Part shown: in pieces, positions 16,998 through 29,021 of the stretch
Layout: the number at the start of each line of letters is the position of its first letter
Numbering within the stretch: the first letter of the stretch is position 1
Origin: Gandjariella thermophila
GTDB lineage: Bacteria > Actinomycetota > Actinomycetes > Mycobacteriales > Pseudonocardiaceae
Direction of reading: 5' to 3'
Assembly (NCBI RefSeq): GCF_005405885.1
Contig: NZ_BJFL01000009.1
Coordinates: forward strand, 1 to 64,000
DNA length: 64,000 bases
Made by a program: the position numbers and the translations under genes
The notes under the pieces: model-generated
Database searches by the model: none
Seen by the model: the letters and a program-made list of their open reading frames with translations, nothing else
Told to the model about the DNA's origin: nothing

Positions 16998-17594
16998 GTG
17001 TACGAGGGACCGGTTCAGGACCTGATCGACGAACTGGGGCGGCTGCCCGGGATCGGTCCGAAGAGTGCCCAGCGCATCGCCTTCCACCTGCTCGCGGCGG
17101 ACCCGGCGGACATCGGGCGGCTGCAGGACGCGCTGCAGCGAGTGCGCGAGGGCGTGGTGTTCTGCGAGGTGTGCGGCAACGTCGCGGAGCAGAGCATCTG
17201 CCGGATCTGTGCGGACCCGCGGCGGGATCCGAAGCTGGTGTGCGTGGTCGAGGAGCCTAAGGACGTCCTGGCCATCGAGCGGACCCGCGAGTACCGGGGC
17301 CGCTACCACGTGCTGGGCGGTGCGCTGGACCCGCTGTCCGGGGTCGGCCCGGACCAGTTGCGCATCCGCGAGTTGCTCAACCGGATCGGCACCGACGAGA
17401 TCACCGAGATCATCCTCGCCACCGATCCGAACACCGAGGGTGAGGCCACCGCGACCTACCTGGTACGGCTGCTGCGCGACTTCCCCGGGCTCGCCGTGAC
17501 CCGGCTGGCCTCGGGCCTGCCGATGGGCGGTGACCTGGAGTTCGCCGACGAGTTGACGCTCGGCCGCGCGCTCACCGGCCGCCGGGCGGTGTGA
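16998..17594 (+). CDS. recR: Recombination mediator RecR
   Basis: 198 residues from GTG 16998, full length. It has the N-terminal helix-hairpin-helix ([20 protein letters not shown]), a C4 zinc finger with C-x2-C-x11-C-x2-C (CEVCGN, then CRIC), a Toprim domain with [10 protein letters not shown] and [15 protein letters not shown], and the C-terminal Walker-like segment ending in LTGRRAV. With RecO or RecF it helps load RecA onto SSB-coated gaps. It probably shares a transcript with ebfC. Confidence 0.95.
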   Translation: MYEGPVQDLIDELGRLPGIGPKSAQRIAFHLLAADPADIGRLQDALQRVREGVVFCEVCGNVAEQSICRICADPRRDPKLVCVVEEPKDVLAIERTREYRGRYHVLGGALDPLSGVGPDQLRIRELLNRIGTDEITEIILATDPNTEGEATATYLVRLLRDFPGLAVTRLASGLPMGGDLEFADELTLGRALTGRRAV

Positions 17595-17991
17595 CCGTCC
17601 CGCCCGGCGAACGCGCACTGTGAGCGTTCTCACCCGCCTGGTGTTCGATTTGCGGACGGTGCCGGTCACAGTCTTGTTTCGGACGGCTAACGGTCCCTCG
17701 TTGATCCGGATTACTGACGGCCGCCATCTGGCCGCGAGAGCGCTGGTCCGGCCGTCTTGGGTACAGACCACCACCGTTAACAGTTCACCGGGCGCCACTG
17801 CCTGGTGATTTGCGTGGCCGGATCGTGACCTTCGGGAACTCAGCGGGGCTTGTGGATGCGGTTAGTGTCACCGACCACCGGTGCGGGTGCCGCAGAACCG
17901 TCCGCGACCACGGGCAACAGACCGTGCGAGCGGCGGGTCGCCCGAACCGCCACACGAGCACAGAGACGCCCAGACTCTCGAGGGGTGCGCG
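17595..17991. other. Geneless upstream region of the peptide transporter operon
   Basis: About 400 bp between recR and the substrate-binding lipoprotein gene. Its base composition is slightly less GC-rich than the flanks. I see no coding frame with family similarity and no clear hairpin terminator. The last 130 bp probably hold the dpp promoter, but no convincing -35/-10 pair could be singled out. Confidence 0.5.
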
Positions 17992-19668
17992 ATGGTCCAT
18001 ACCCGGACGGCGCGATGGCGCCGGCTCGCCGTGATCGGCGTGACCGCTGCCGTCGCACTCTCGTTGTCTGCCTGCGCCCAGTCCCAGCGCGGGGCTGGCG
18101 GCTCGGGCAACGTCGGCGGCACGATGGTCTTCGGTGTCGCGGGTGCGCCGAAGAACTTCGATCCGATCTTCAACGATGACGGAGAGAGCTTCCGGCCGAT
18201 CCGGCAGATGTACGAGACCCTGGTCACGTACAAGCCCGGCACCGCCGACCTCGCGCCCGGCCTGGCGAAGAGTTGGGAGTCCACACCGGACGGCAAGACC
18301 TGGACCTTCCACCTGCAACAGGGCGTGAAGTTCCACGACGGCACCCCGTTCAACGCGGCCGCGGTCTGCTTCAACTTCGACCGCTGGTTCAACATGAAGG
18401 GCGCCGCCGCCCAGAGCCAGATGATCTACTACGGCGACGTCTTCGAGGGCTTCGCGCACAACGAGGGCGACACCACCGGCCAGCCGTTGTACAAGTCCTG
18501 CGAGGCCAAGGACGACGGCACCGCCGTGATCAACCTGAACAAGTACAAGGGTGCGCTGCCCGCCGCCTTCGGGCTGACCTCGCTGTCCATCTCCAGCCCC
18601 GACGCGCTGAAGAAGTACGACGCGGACAAGGTCACCCAGAGCGGGGACTCGTTCGAGTACAGCTCGTACGCCACCGAGCACCCCACCGGTACCGGGCCGT
18701 TCAAGTTCGGCGGCTTCGACAAGGCCAACGGCACGATCACCCTGGTCCGCAACGACGACTACTGGGGCCAGAAGGCCAAGCTGGACAAGGTCATCTTCAA
18801 GATCATCCCAGATGAGAACGCGCGCAAGCAGGAGCTGCGCTCGGGCACGATCGACGGCTACGACTACCCGTCGCCCGCCGACTACAAGTCGCTGAAGGAC
18901 GACGGTTTCAACGTCGCGGTCCGCCCCGCGTTCAACATCCTCTACCTGGGCATCAACCAGAAGAACAACCCGGCGCTACGGGACCTGCGGGTGCGCCAGG
19001 CCATCGCCTACGCGCTGGACCGCGACTCGCTGGTGCGTAACAAGCTGCCCGAGGGCGCGACCGTGGCCACCCAGTTCATGCCCAAGGCGGTGGCCGGCTA
19101 CGCGGACGACGTGCAGCAGTATCCGCACGACGTGAACAAGGCCAAGCAACTGCTCGCCGAGGCCGGCGCGTCGAATCTGACGCTGCAGTTCTACTACCCG
19201 ACCGAGGTCACCCGGCCGTACATGCCCAACCCGCAGGAGATCGCCACGGTGCTGGCCGAGAGCCTCAAGGAGGCCGGCATCAACGTCCAGCTCGTGCCCC
19301 GGCCATGGAACGGCGGCTACAAGGACGACGTGCAGAAGGCCGGCAAGCAGGACCTGCACCTGCTGGGCTGGACCGGCGACTACAACGACGCGGGCAACTT
19401 CGTCGGCACCTTCTTCGGCCGGGAGAAGGCCGAGTTCGGGTTCAACGACCCCTCGCTGTTCGCCGAGATCGCCGCCGCGGACGGCACGGTCGACCCGGCC
19501 CAGCACGCCGCGGCCTACCAGCAGGTCAGCCGCGACCTGATGAGCAGGTACCTGCCCGCTATCCCGATCTCGAACTCGCCGCCGGCGTTCGTGGTGAACA
19601 AGAAGATCCACGGTCTGGTGCCCAGCCCGCTGACCGACGAGAGGTGGGGCCCGGTCAGCAAGGACTGA
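17992..19668 (+). CDS. dppA: Peptide ABC transporter substrate-binding lipoprotein
   Basis: 558 residues from ATG 17992, with GAGGGG upstream. A twin-basic lipoprotein signal peptide ends in LSAC (Cys 28). The rest is an SBP_bac_5 fold: VGGTMVFGVAGAPKNFDPIF, the binding-lobe segment FHLQQGVKFHDGTPFNAAAV, and the hinge-to-C-lobe motif RVRQAIAYALDRDSLV. These proteins capture di- or oligopeptides outside the membrane. It heads an operon with two permeases and two ATPases. The M. tuberculosis dppABCD locus is the nearest comparison; the actual ligand is not readable. The symbol is given by analogy. Confidence 0.85.
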   Translation: MVHTRTARWRRLAVIGVTAAVALSLSACAQSQRGAGGSGNVGGTMVFGVAGAPKNFDPIFNDDGESFRPIRQMYETLVTYKPGTADLAPGLAKSWESTPDGKTWTFHLQQGVKFHDGTPFNAAAVCFNFDRWFNMKGAAAQSQMIYYGDVFEGFAHNEGDTTGQPLYKSCEAKDDGTAVINLNKYKGALPAAFGLTSLSISSPDALKKYDADKVTQSGDSFEYSSYATEHPTGTGPFKFGGFDKANGTITLVRNDDYWGQKAKLDKVIFKIIPDENARKQELRSGTIDGYDYPSPADYKSLKDDGFNVAVRPAFNILYLGINQKNNPALRDLRVRQAIAYALDRDSLVRNKLPEGATVATQFMPKAVAGYADDVQQYPHDVNKAKQLLAEAGASNLTLQFYYPTEVTRPYMPNPQEIATVLAESLKEAGINVQLVPRPWNGGYKDDVQKAGKQDLHLLGWTGDYNDAGNFVGTFFGREKAEFGFNDPSLFAEIAAADGTVDPAQHAAAYQQVSRDLMSRYLPAIPISNSPPAFVVNKKIHGLVPSPLTDERWGPVSKD

Positions 19669-19757
19669 TCGGCTGACGGAGAACCCCGCGGGGGCGGCAC
19701 CCGGCCACACCGACACGTGGCCGGGTGCCGCCGCCCGCCGGTCGTCGAGGATGGCTC

Positions 19758-20762
19758 ATGCTCCGATTCGTTGTTCGCCGACTGCTCCAGGCGGTTCCGA
19801 CCCTGCTGGTGCTGTCGATCCTGCTGTTCGCCTGGCTGCGATCGCTGCCGGGCGGGCCGGCCACCGCGATGCTGGGGGACAAGGCGACACCCGCCAAGAT
19901 CGCCCAGCTCAACCAGGTTCTCGGCCTGGACCAACCGATATACCTGCAGTACCTCCGCTTCCTCCGCAGGGTGCTCACCGGGGATTTCGGCAACTCGCTG
20001 GTCTCCGGTGACCCGGTCGTCGAAGAGATCGGCCGGGCCTTCCCGGCCACCATCGAACTGTCCGTGGTGGCACTGATCATCGCCGTCGGGCTGGGCATCC
20101 CGCTGGGCTACCTGGCCGCCCGGTACCGCGGCCGGATGCTGGACAACGTCACCGTGGTCGGCACCCTGGTGGGCGTCGCGGTGCCGGTGTTCTTCCTCGG
20201 ATACCTGCTCAAGTACGTGTTCGCCAACACGCTCGGCTGGTTCCCGCCGTCCGGCCGCCAGGCGGTCGACATCGACGCCACCCACGTCACCGGTTTCTTC
20301 GTGCTGGACGGGATGATGACCGGCGAGTGGGACGCGGCCTGGGACGCCCTGGTGCACCTGGTTCTCCCGGGCCTGGCCCTGGCCACCATCCCGCTCGCGG
20401 TGATCGTCCGGATCACCCGGGCATCCGTGCTGGACGTGGTCAACGAGGACTACGTCCGCACGGCCAACGCCAAGGGGCTGGCACCGGGCACGATCCGGGG
20501 GCGGCACGTGCTGCGCAACGCGCTGCTCCCGGTGTCCACCACGATCGGCCTGCAGACCGGCCTGCTGCTGGCCGGGGCCGTGCTCACCGAGAAGGTGTTC
20601 AACTGGGGCGGCCTGGGATCGCTGCTCGCCGAGGGCATCGACCGCAAGGACTATCCGCGCCTGCAGGCCCTCATCCTGCTCGCCGCGTTCGTCTACGTGG
20701 TGGTGAACCTGCTGGTGGACATCTCCTACGCGATCATTGATCCGAGGGTGCGGGTGCGATGA
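19758..20762 (+). CDS. dppB: Peptide ABC transporter permease, DppB type
   Basis: 334 residues from ATG 19758, preceded by GAGG. The opening MLRFVVRRLLQAVPTLLVLS is the typical DppB/OppB amino terminus. Six transmembrane segments follow, with a large outer loop, and the EAA coupling loop reads DYVRTANAKGLAPGTIRGRH near residues 230-250. It forms the translocation pore with the next gene product. The stop overlaps the next start as ATGA. Confidence 0.9.
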   Translation: MLRFVVRRLLQAVPTLLVLSILLFAWLRSLPGGPATAMLGDKATPAKIAQLNQVLGLDQPIYLQYLRFLRRVLTGDFGNSLVSGDPVVEEIGRAFPATIELSVVALIIAVGLGIPLGYLAARYRGRMLDNVTVVGTLVGVAVPVFFLGYLLKYVFANTLGWFPPSGRQAVDIDATHVTGFFVLDGMMTGEWDAAWDALVHLVLPGLALATIPLAVIVRITRASVLDVVNEDYVRTANAKGLAPGTIRGRHVLRNALLPVSTTIGLQTGLLLAGAVLTEKVFNWGGLGSLLAEGIDRKDYPRLQALILLAAFVYVVVNLLVDISYAIIDPRVRVR

Positions 20763-21687
20763 CCTCTCTGCTGAACATCCGCAGGCGGCGGGTGGACGAA
20801 CTCGCCGAGACGGCCGAGGGCGGCACCAGCCTCACCGTCGACGCGCTGCGCCGGATGGCACGCAACCCGGTGGCGATCATCGGCGCGGTCATCGTGGCCG
20901 TGTTCGTGCTGCTCGCGCTGTTCGCGCCGTGGATAGCGCCCGAGGACCCGTACACCCCGTTCCAGGTGCTCAAGGACCAGTTGCGGGCGGACTCGATTCC
21001 GGGGCCGCAGCCGGGCTTCCCGCTGGGCAGCGACGAGTTCGGCCGCGACTTCCTCAGCCGGCTCATCGTCGGCGCGCAGCAGTCCCTGGTGGTCGGCGTG
21101 ATGGCCACGCTGATCGGCCTGGCGGTGGGCATGGTGATCGGCGGCCTGGCCGGCGCGCTCGGCGGCTGGGTGGACACCCTGCTGATGCGGTTGACCGACA
21201 TCATGCTCTCGGTGCCCAGCCTGCTGCTGGCGATCTCCATCGCCGCGCTGGCCCGCCACCCCAGCCAGTGGACGGTGATCATCGCGGTGGCCATGGTCAG
21301 CGTGCCGATCTTCGCGCGGCTGCTGCGTGGCTCGATGCTGGCCCAGCGGGCGAGTGACCACGTGCTCGCGGCGACCGCGCTGGGCGTGCGGCGGCGGACG
21401 ATCGTGTTCCGACACATGCTGCCGAACTCGGTCGGCCCGGTGATCGTTCAGGCCACGCTGACCCTGGCCACCTCGATCATCGACGCCGCCGCGCTGTCCT
21501 TCCTCGGCCTCGGCGATCCCGACCCGGCGCGCGCCGAGTGGGGCCTGATGCTCGGCAACGCGCAGCGCTACCTCGACGTCCGGCCCGAGTTGGCGTTCTA
21601 CCCGGCCGTCGCGATCATCGTGGTGGCGCTCGGGTTCACCCTGCTCGGCGAGTCGATGCGGGAAGCCCTCGACCCCAAGAACCGGCG

Positions 21688-21691
<4 letters not shown>
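20759..21691 (+). CDS. dppC: Peptide ABC transporter permease, DppC type
   Basis: 310 residues. The start ATG at 20759 overlaps the dppB stop. The N-terminal part [20 protein letters not shown] is the OppC_N segment, followed by the periplasmic [20 protein letters not shown] motif of DppC proteins and the EAA loop ([20 protein letters not shown]). Six membrane helices are predicted. It is the second half of the peptide channel and is translationally coupled on both sides. Confidence 0.9.
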
Positions 21692-22682
<991 letters not shown>

Positions 22683-22686
<4 letters not shown>

Positions 22687-23828
22687 CCGAGTCCACCGAA
22701 CCCACCTCGTCCACTGTGGACGGCGATGTGCTGGTCGACGTGCAGGGCCTCGAGGTGCACTTCCCGATCAAGGGTGGGCTGGTGCTGGACCGCACCATCG
22801 GCCATGTCCTCGCGGTGGACGGGGTCAGCCTGCGGGTCACCCGCGGCGAGACCTACGGCCTGGTCGGCGAGTCCGGCTGCGGCAAGTCCACGCTGGGCCG
22901 GGCGATGCTGCGGCTGGTCGAGCCGACCGGTGGCCGGGTGGTCTTCGACGGCACCGACCTGTCCGCCCTGCGCGGCGAGAGCCTGCGCCGCATGCGTCGC
23001 CGGATGCAGATGGTCTTCCAGGACCCGCTGTCCAGTTTGGACCCTCGGCAGTCGGTGGAGTCGATCCTGGTCGAGGGCATGCGGGCGCACGGGCTGGACC
23101 GGGACCGGGCCGCCACCGCGACCCGGCTGCGCGAGCTGCTGTCCTCGGTCGGCCTGCCGGCGAGTGCGCTGCGCAAGTACCCGCACGAGTTCTCCGGCGG
23201 GCAGCGTCAGCGCATCGGCATCGCGCGGGCCCTGACCGTGCGCCCCGACCTGATCATCGCCGACGAGCCGGTGTCCGCGCTGGACGTCTCGGTGCAGGCC
23301 CAGGTCATCAACCTGATGGCCGACCTGCAGCAGGAGTTCGGCCTGACCTACCTGGTCATCGCGCACGACCTGGCGGTGGTCCGGCACATCTCCGACCGGG
23401 TCGGCGTGATGTACCTGGGCGGCCTGGTCGAGGAGGCCGGCTCCGAGGCGCTGTACGCGGACCCGCTGCACCCGTACACCCGGGCGCTGCTGTCCGCGGT
23501 GCCGGTGCCCGACCCGGCGGTGGAGGACCGGCGGGAACGCATCCTGCTCGCCGGTGACCTGCCCTCGCCGGCCGCGCCGCCGCCCGGCTGCCGGTTCCAC
23601 ACCCGCTGCCCGTGGCGGCAGCCCGAGCGGTGCGACACCGAGCGGCCGGAACTGCGCGAGGTGCTGCCCGGGCAGCGGGTGGCCTGCCATTACGCCGAGG
23701 ACATCCGGGCCGGCCGGATCCAGCCGCACGAGGTGCGCCCAGAACTGGTCGAGGCCGGTGCCACCGGCCCGCTGGACACCTCGGCCGCTGGCCCCGCGTC
23801 GGTCACCGAGATCCTCGGCGGTCCCTGA
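22683..23828 (+). CDS. dppF: Peptide ABC transporter ATP-binding protein, DppF type
   Basis: 381 residues from ATG 22683, overlapping the dppD stop (ATGA). Walker [10 protein letters not shown] at 62-70, Q-loop [12 protein letters not shown], signature [15 protein letters not shown], Walker [13 protein letters not shown] and IAHDLAV are present. The carboxy terminus again carries the [15 protein letters not shown] motif and an extra 60-residue tail. It completes the heterodimeric motor. The operon ends here; no strong terminator was found before the next gene. Confidence 0.92.
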
Positions 23829-23882
23829 GGGGCGGCGGTCCCGCATGCGGCCGGGTGCGCCACCCCGGTGCAGGATGGCGGC

Positions 23883-24530
23883 GTGCGGTACGCGGAGGAG
23901 CGGGCGGCCGTGGTGGCGACCTGCCGGCGGATGGTGGCCGAACGGCTGGTCGTGGGCACCGCCGGCAACGTCAGCGTGCGGGCCGGTGAGCTGGTCGCGG
24001 TGACGCCCAGTGGGCTGGACTACGCCGAGCTCACCCCGGAACTGGTCGGCCTGCACCGGCTGGACGGCGAGCCGGTGGACGCCCCGCTGGCGCCGACCAG
24101 TGAGCTGCCCATGCACCTCGCGGTCTACGCCGGCACGGGCGCGACCGCCGTGGTGCACACCCACTCCACCGCGGCCACCGCGCTGTCCTGCCTGGTCGAC
24201 GAGGTCCCGGCGGTGCACTACTACCTCGCCCCGCTGGGCGGCGGCGTGCGGGTCGCGCCGTACGCCCCGTACGGCACCCCGGAGCTGGCCGACGCCGTGC
24301 TGCACGCCCTGCACGGCCGGGTCGCGTGCCTGCTGGCCAACCACGGCGCGGTCACCGTCGGCCCCAGCCTCTCCGCCGCGTACGAGCGAGCCCGGCAGCT
24401 CGAATGGGTCTGCGAGGTGGCGCTGCGGGTGCTGGCCACGCCAGGCCCACCGCGGTTGCTCACCCCAGACCAGCTCGCCGACGCCGCCGCCCGGCTGGCC
24501 GGCTACGGTCAGCGCCCACCCGGCCGCTGA
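23883..24530 (+). CDS. Class II aldolase/adducin family protein
   Basis: 215 residues. The fold signature is complete: GTAGNVSVR near the start, VTPSGLDYAEL, the metal/catalytic segment SELPMHLAVY with Glu, zinc ligands in VVHTHSTAAT, and the third His in NHGAVTVG. The relatives are L-fuculose-1-phosphate aldolase, L-ribulose-5-phosphate 4-epimerase and methylthioribulose-phosphate dehydratase. Nothing near it indicates which sugar phosphate is used. GTG 23883 was chosen; a GTG at 23868 adds five residues. It lies 55 nt after the transporter genes and may be co-transcribed. Confidence 0.82.
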   Translation: MRYAEERAAVVATCRRMVAERLVVGTAGNVSVRAGELVAVTPSGLDYAELTPELVGLHRLDGEPVDAPLAPTSELPMHLAVYAGTGATAVVHTHSTAATALSCLVDEVPAVHYYLAPLGGGVRVAPYAPYGTPELADAVLHALHGRVACLLANHGAVTVGPSLSAAYERARQLEWVCEVALRVLATPGPPRLLTPDQLADAAARLAGYGQRPPGR

Positions 24531-24544
24531 CCCGGCGCGGAGCC

Positions 24545-25153
24545 TCAGGCGGGCAGCGAGCCGGCGGTCGCGGGTGCGGGCACCTCGTCGTCAACGCCGG
24601 AACCGGCGCGGGAGCCGGCCCGGACCAGCGCTCCGGCCAGCACGCTCAGCGCGGTGGCGACGGACACGGAGAGCAACATGCCCAGCACCGGGTCCTCCAG
24701 CAGCGTGCCGCCGGCGTACCCGAGCATGAAGGCGTACACCGTCCACAGGGTCGATCCGGCCGCGGAGATGGGCAGGAACCGGCGCAGCGGCCAGCCCAGC
24801 GCCCCGGTCAGCACCGCGCCGGCGATCCCACCGCCGGGCACGAACCGCGCGGCGACCAGGATCGGCGCGCCGTGCCTGGCCAGCCGCCTGGTCAGCCAGT
24901 CGAGGGCGGCACGGCCGGCGGGCTTGCGCCGCAGCCGCCTTAACGCCCCGCCGCCGACGATCCGGCCGACCCGGTAGTTGATCAGGTCGGACGCCGCGCA
25001 GCCGAGGGCGGCGACGGTGAGCACCGGAAGCAGCGACAGCCGCCCCGACGCGGCCAGCACGCCGCAGCCGACCAGTACGGCCTCGGTGGGGGCGAGCGGC
25101 ACGACGGCGACGAGAAAGACGGCGGGCAGGGAGACGGCGGCGGAAAGGCTCAC
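24545..25153 (-). CDS. DedA family membrane protein (first copy)
   Basis: About 202 residues. The SNARE-associated/DedA core is recognised from LAPTEAVLVGCGVLA, then LGCAASDLINYRVGR, and the family-typical RHGAPILVAARFVPGGGIAG and LPISAAGSTLWTVYAFMLGY. Four to five membrane helices are expected. DedA proteins are thought to flip or scramble lipid carriers such as undecaprenyl phosphate or phospholipids using the proton gradient. The start is uncertain: GTG 25153 begins at the first helix, but a GGGAGGGG lies rather far upstream, and the frame is open to 25375. Confidence 0.75.
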   Translation of the reverse strand: MSLSAAVSLPAVFLVAVVPLAPTEAVLVGCGVLAASGRLSLLPVLTVAALGCAASDLINYRVGRIVGGGALRRLRRKPAGRAALDWLTRRLARHGAPILVAARFVPGGGIAGAVLTGALGWPLRRFLPISAAGSTLWTVYAFMLGYAGGTLLEDPVLGMLLSVSVATALSVLAGALVRAGSRAGSGVDDEVPAPATAGSLPA

Positions 25154-25503
25154 AACCAGGCCAACGTTCCGACCCCTCCCACCGACGCCCGAGTTCGGCA
25201 AAAGCTCAGCCAACGCACAGCTCGCCGTCAACCCGCGTTCGGCCGGCACCGTGCGAAGGCAGCGGCGGATCGACGCACCGGCACCGGGCCGCCCCGCACC
25301 CCGTGACGATCGGCCAGCGGCACCGGCCGATCCGCACGCCGCCGCGATCCGCCAGCCGCGCCGGTCGGGCGACACCAGGGGCGGTGACCGCGCCGGACAG
25401 CCGGCCGGGTTCGGCTACTCTGGCGGATGTCTTCTTCCACTCGCCGGGCTGCCCCCGACCTGGCACGACATCGGAGAGCGTCGCACGCGGAGGTAGCTTT
25501 CGA
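25154..25503. other. Divergent intergenic region between two DedA genes
   Basis: Roughly 350 bp of very GC-rich DNA. The only signal I would mark is TACTCT at 25416-25421, a plausible -10 for the downstream DedA gene with an 80-nt leader and the ribosome site CGGAGG just before 25504. No RNA gene or coding frame is supported, though the minus-strand gene's true start could lie inside it. Confidence 0.4.
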
Positions 25504-26157
25504 GTGCAGGTCCACGACATCCTTCAGGCCATCCCACCGCTGGCGGTGTACGCGCTGGTCGGTTTCGTGATCGGCCTGGAGAGCATGGGCATCCCGCTCC
25601 CCGGCGAGGTGGCACTGGTCAGCGCCGCGCTGCTCTCCACGCAGCACTTCGTGAGCCCGCTGTGGGTGGGGGTGGCGGCCAGCGCCGGCGCGATCGTCGG
25701 CGACTCCATCGGGTTCGCCATCGGCCGTAAGGGCGGCCGCCCGCTGCTGGACCGGCTCGGCCGCCGCTTCCCGAAGCACTTCGGCCCGGCCCACATCGCC
25801 AAGGCGGAGCACGTCTTCGCCCGCTACGGCATGTGGACCGTGTTCTTCGGGCGGTTCGTCGCGCTGCTGCGCATCCTGGCCGGCCCGCTCGCCGGCGCGC
25901 TCCGCATGCGCTACCCGCGGTTCCTGCTGGCCAACGCCTCGGGTGGGATCTGCTGGGCGGGCGGCACCACGGCGGTCATCTACTACCTGGGCATCGCCGC
26001 GGAGAAATGGCTGTCCGGCTTCTCCTGGGTGGCCCTGGTCGTCGCCCTGCTGTTCGGCGCCGGCGTCACCCTCTTCCTGCGGCACCGGGCCAGGCATCTG
26101 GTTCCGCCGGCACCGCCCGCGACCGAGGCGGACGGCGACCGGGTGAGCAGCCACTGA
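25504..26157 (+). CDS. DedA family membrane protein (second copy)
   Basis: 217 residues from GTG 25504, with GGAGG about 10 nt upstream. It has the family hallmarks GLESMGIPLPGEVALVSAAL, GAIVGDSIGFAIGRKGGR, RYGMWTVFFGRFVALLRIL and NASGGICWAGGTTAVIYYLG, with four to five helices and a short basic cytosolic tail. It is closer to the canonical DedA/YngC pattern than the first copy. The two genes are divergent neighbours, so they probably serve related lipid-carrier or membrane-homeostasis roles. Confidence 0.85.
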   Translation: MQVHDILQAIPPLAVYALVGFVIGLESMGIPLPGEVALVSAALLSTQHFVSPLWVGVAASAGAIVGDSIGFAIGRKGGRPLLDRLGRRFPKHFGPAHIAKAEHVFARYGMWTVFFGRFVALLRILAGPLAGALRMRYPRFLLANASGGICWAGGTTAVIYYLGIAAEKWLSGFSWVALVVALLFGAGVTLFLRHRARHLVPPAPPATEADGDRVSSH

Positions 26158-26194
26158 CCATCCGCGGGCACGCGTTCGCGGCGCAGGCACCGAA

Positions 26195-26233
26195 CCCGCC
26201 CGGACCCCGGCGCCGGCCCCGGGCCCGGGCGGG
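26195..26233. terminator. Bidirectional terminator between DedA gene and leuA
   Basis: CCCGCCCGG (26195-26203) pairs with CCGGGCGGG (26225-26233) between two convergent genes. The intervening GC-rich sequence can extend the structure. Confidence 0.65.
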
Positions 26234-26240
26234 ATGGTGG

Positions 26241-28040
<1,800 letters not shown>

Positions 28041-28073
28041 TCAGAACTCCTGCTGTGTCGACGGGTGCGAGGT

Positions 28074-28128
28074 GACCGGCGACAACGCTGAACTCCGCGA
28101 CGGGGTGCCGGTCTGATCAGGCCCCGTC
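28074..28128 (-). promoter_or_regulatory. Attenuator-like alternative hairpins upstream of leuA
   Basis: On the minus strand GACGGGG (forward 28122-28128), inside the leader ORF, can pair with CCCCGTC (forward 28099-28105). The adjoining GACCGGC (forward 28107-28113) can pair with GCCGGTC (forward 28074-28080). The first pairing encloses GACCGGC in its loop, while the second encloses CCCCGTC in its own, so the two hairpins compete. Ribosome stalling on the leader's leucine codons would choose between them. Confidence 0.55.
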
Positions 28129-28179
28129 ACGGCAGCGAAGCAGCAGGAGGGCGAAAGCCACGAGACCCAGGGTAACCAT
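28117..28179 (-). CDS. Leucine-rich leader peptide of leuA
   Basis: A 20-codon frame from ATG 28179 to TGA 28117 encodes MVTLGLVAFALLLLRCRDGA, with six leucines, four of them consecutive near the end (codons CTC CTG CTG CTT). It lies 79 nt before leuA on the same strand. Such peptides sense charged tRNA-Leu by ribosome pausing. No clear ribosome site precedes it, so it may be translated from a leaderless transcript. It is too short to prove by coding statistics, but composition, position and hairpins agree. Confidence 0.65.
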   Translation of the reverse strand: MVTLGLVAFALLLLRCRDGA

Positions 28180-28323
28180 GACGGCGAGTGATCGTGAAAC
28201 CGGTGTTCCAGATCGTGGACGGGATGGTTACGCGAGACGCGAAACCGGGTACCAACGGCTCGATCGACAGCCGAAGGGGGAACAGCCCGCGGGGGTATGA
28301 GTCTCAGGATTGAGGTGGACTCG

Positions 28324-28623
28324 ATGATCGCCCGTTCCGTCCACAGCGGTCGCGGCACCGCCGCGGCCATCATCAACGCCATCGGCACCATCGTCGCGGT
28401 GATTCTCGCGTTGCACATCATCTTCGGGCTCACCGGAGCGAACCCGGCGAATCCCGTGGTGACCTTCATCGCGCAGTGGGCCGGCGCGTTCGCGCTGTGG
28501 TTCCGCGACCTGTTCGCCACCGGAAACGCCACCGTGGACATGATCGTGAACTACGGGATCGCCGCGGTGTTCTGGTTGTTCGTCACCGGCCTGCTGGCCC
28601 GCCTGGTGCGCCGGGTGGGGTAA
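28324..28623 (+). CDS. Small two-span membrane protein (paralogue 1)
   Basis: 99 residues from ATG 28324, chosen because GAGGTGG precedes it; an upstream ATG at 28297 adds nine residues. Two transmembrane helices (AAAIINAIGTIVAVILALHI and NYGIAAVFWLFVTGLLARLV) flank a loop with FIAQWAGAFALWFRDLF. The carboxy terminus is ARLVRRVG. The next gene encodes a protein of the same layout with matching loop and tail motifs, so they are tandem paralogues. Function is unknown; a DUF-type actinobacterial membrane protein. Confidence 0.7.
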   Translation: MIARSVHSGRGTAAAIINAIGTIVAVILALHIIFGLTGANPANPVVTFIAQWAGAFALWFRDLFATGNATVDMIVNYGIAAVFWLFVTGLLARLVRRVG

Positions 28624-28685
28624 CCCCGATCGGGTGGTTACCGGGCCGTAGCGCCCGGCTTTCCCGACGTGCCAGACTTCCTGAC

Positions 28686-29015
28686 ATGGCCGAGGAGACC
28701 AGGTCTGCCGCCCGCGTCGGCGCGGATGTGCGTCGCACCATCGTGGGCATCGTGGCCGGCGTGGTGCGGTGGGCCGGCGCGATCTTCGCGCTGTTGCTCG
28801 CCGCCCACGTCGTGCTCACCGTCGGCGGCGCCAACCCGAGCAACGGCATCACCCGCTTCGTGGCCAACTGGGCTGACCCGCTGACCCTCGGCTTCCGTGA
28901 CCTGTTCACCCCGGACGACCTCAAACTTCGGGTACTGGTCAACTACGGCCTCGCCGCGCTGTTCTGGTTGATCATCTCCGCGGTGATCGCCCGCCTGGTG
29001 CGCCGCCTCGGGTGA
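28686..29015 (+). CDS. Small two-span membrane protein (paralogue 2)
   Basis: 109 residues from ATG 28686. It shares with its neighbour the sequence GANPxN, F.A.WA....L.FRDLF, VNYG.AA.FWL and the ending IARLVRRLG. Two membrane helices are predicted (around residues 26-48 and 80-104). No Shine-Dalgarno is present, while CAGACT sits about 10 nt before the ATG, consistent with a leaderless transcript. It is the product of a tandem gene duplication with both copies kept intact. Confidence 0.7.
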   Translation: MAEETRSAARVGADVRRTIVGIVAGVVRWAGAIFALLLAAHVVLTVGGANPSNGITRFVANWADPLTLGFRDLFTPDDLKLRVLVNYGLAALFWLIISAVIARLVRRLG

Positions 29016-29021
29016 GCCGAG

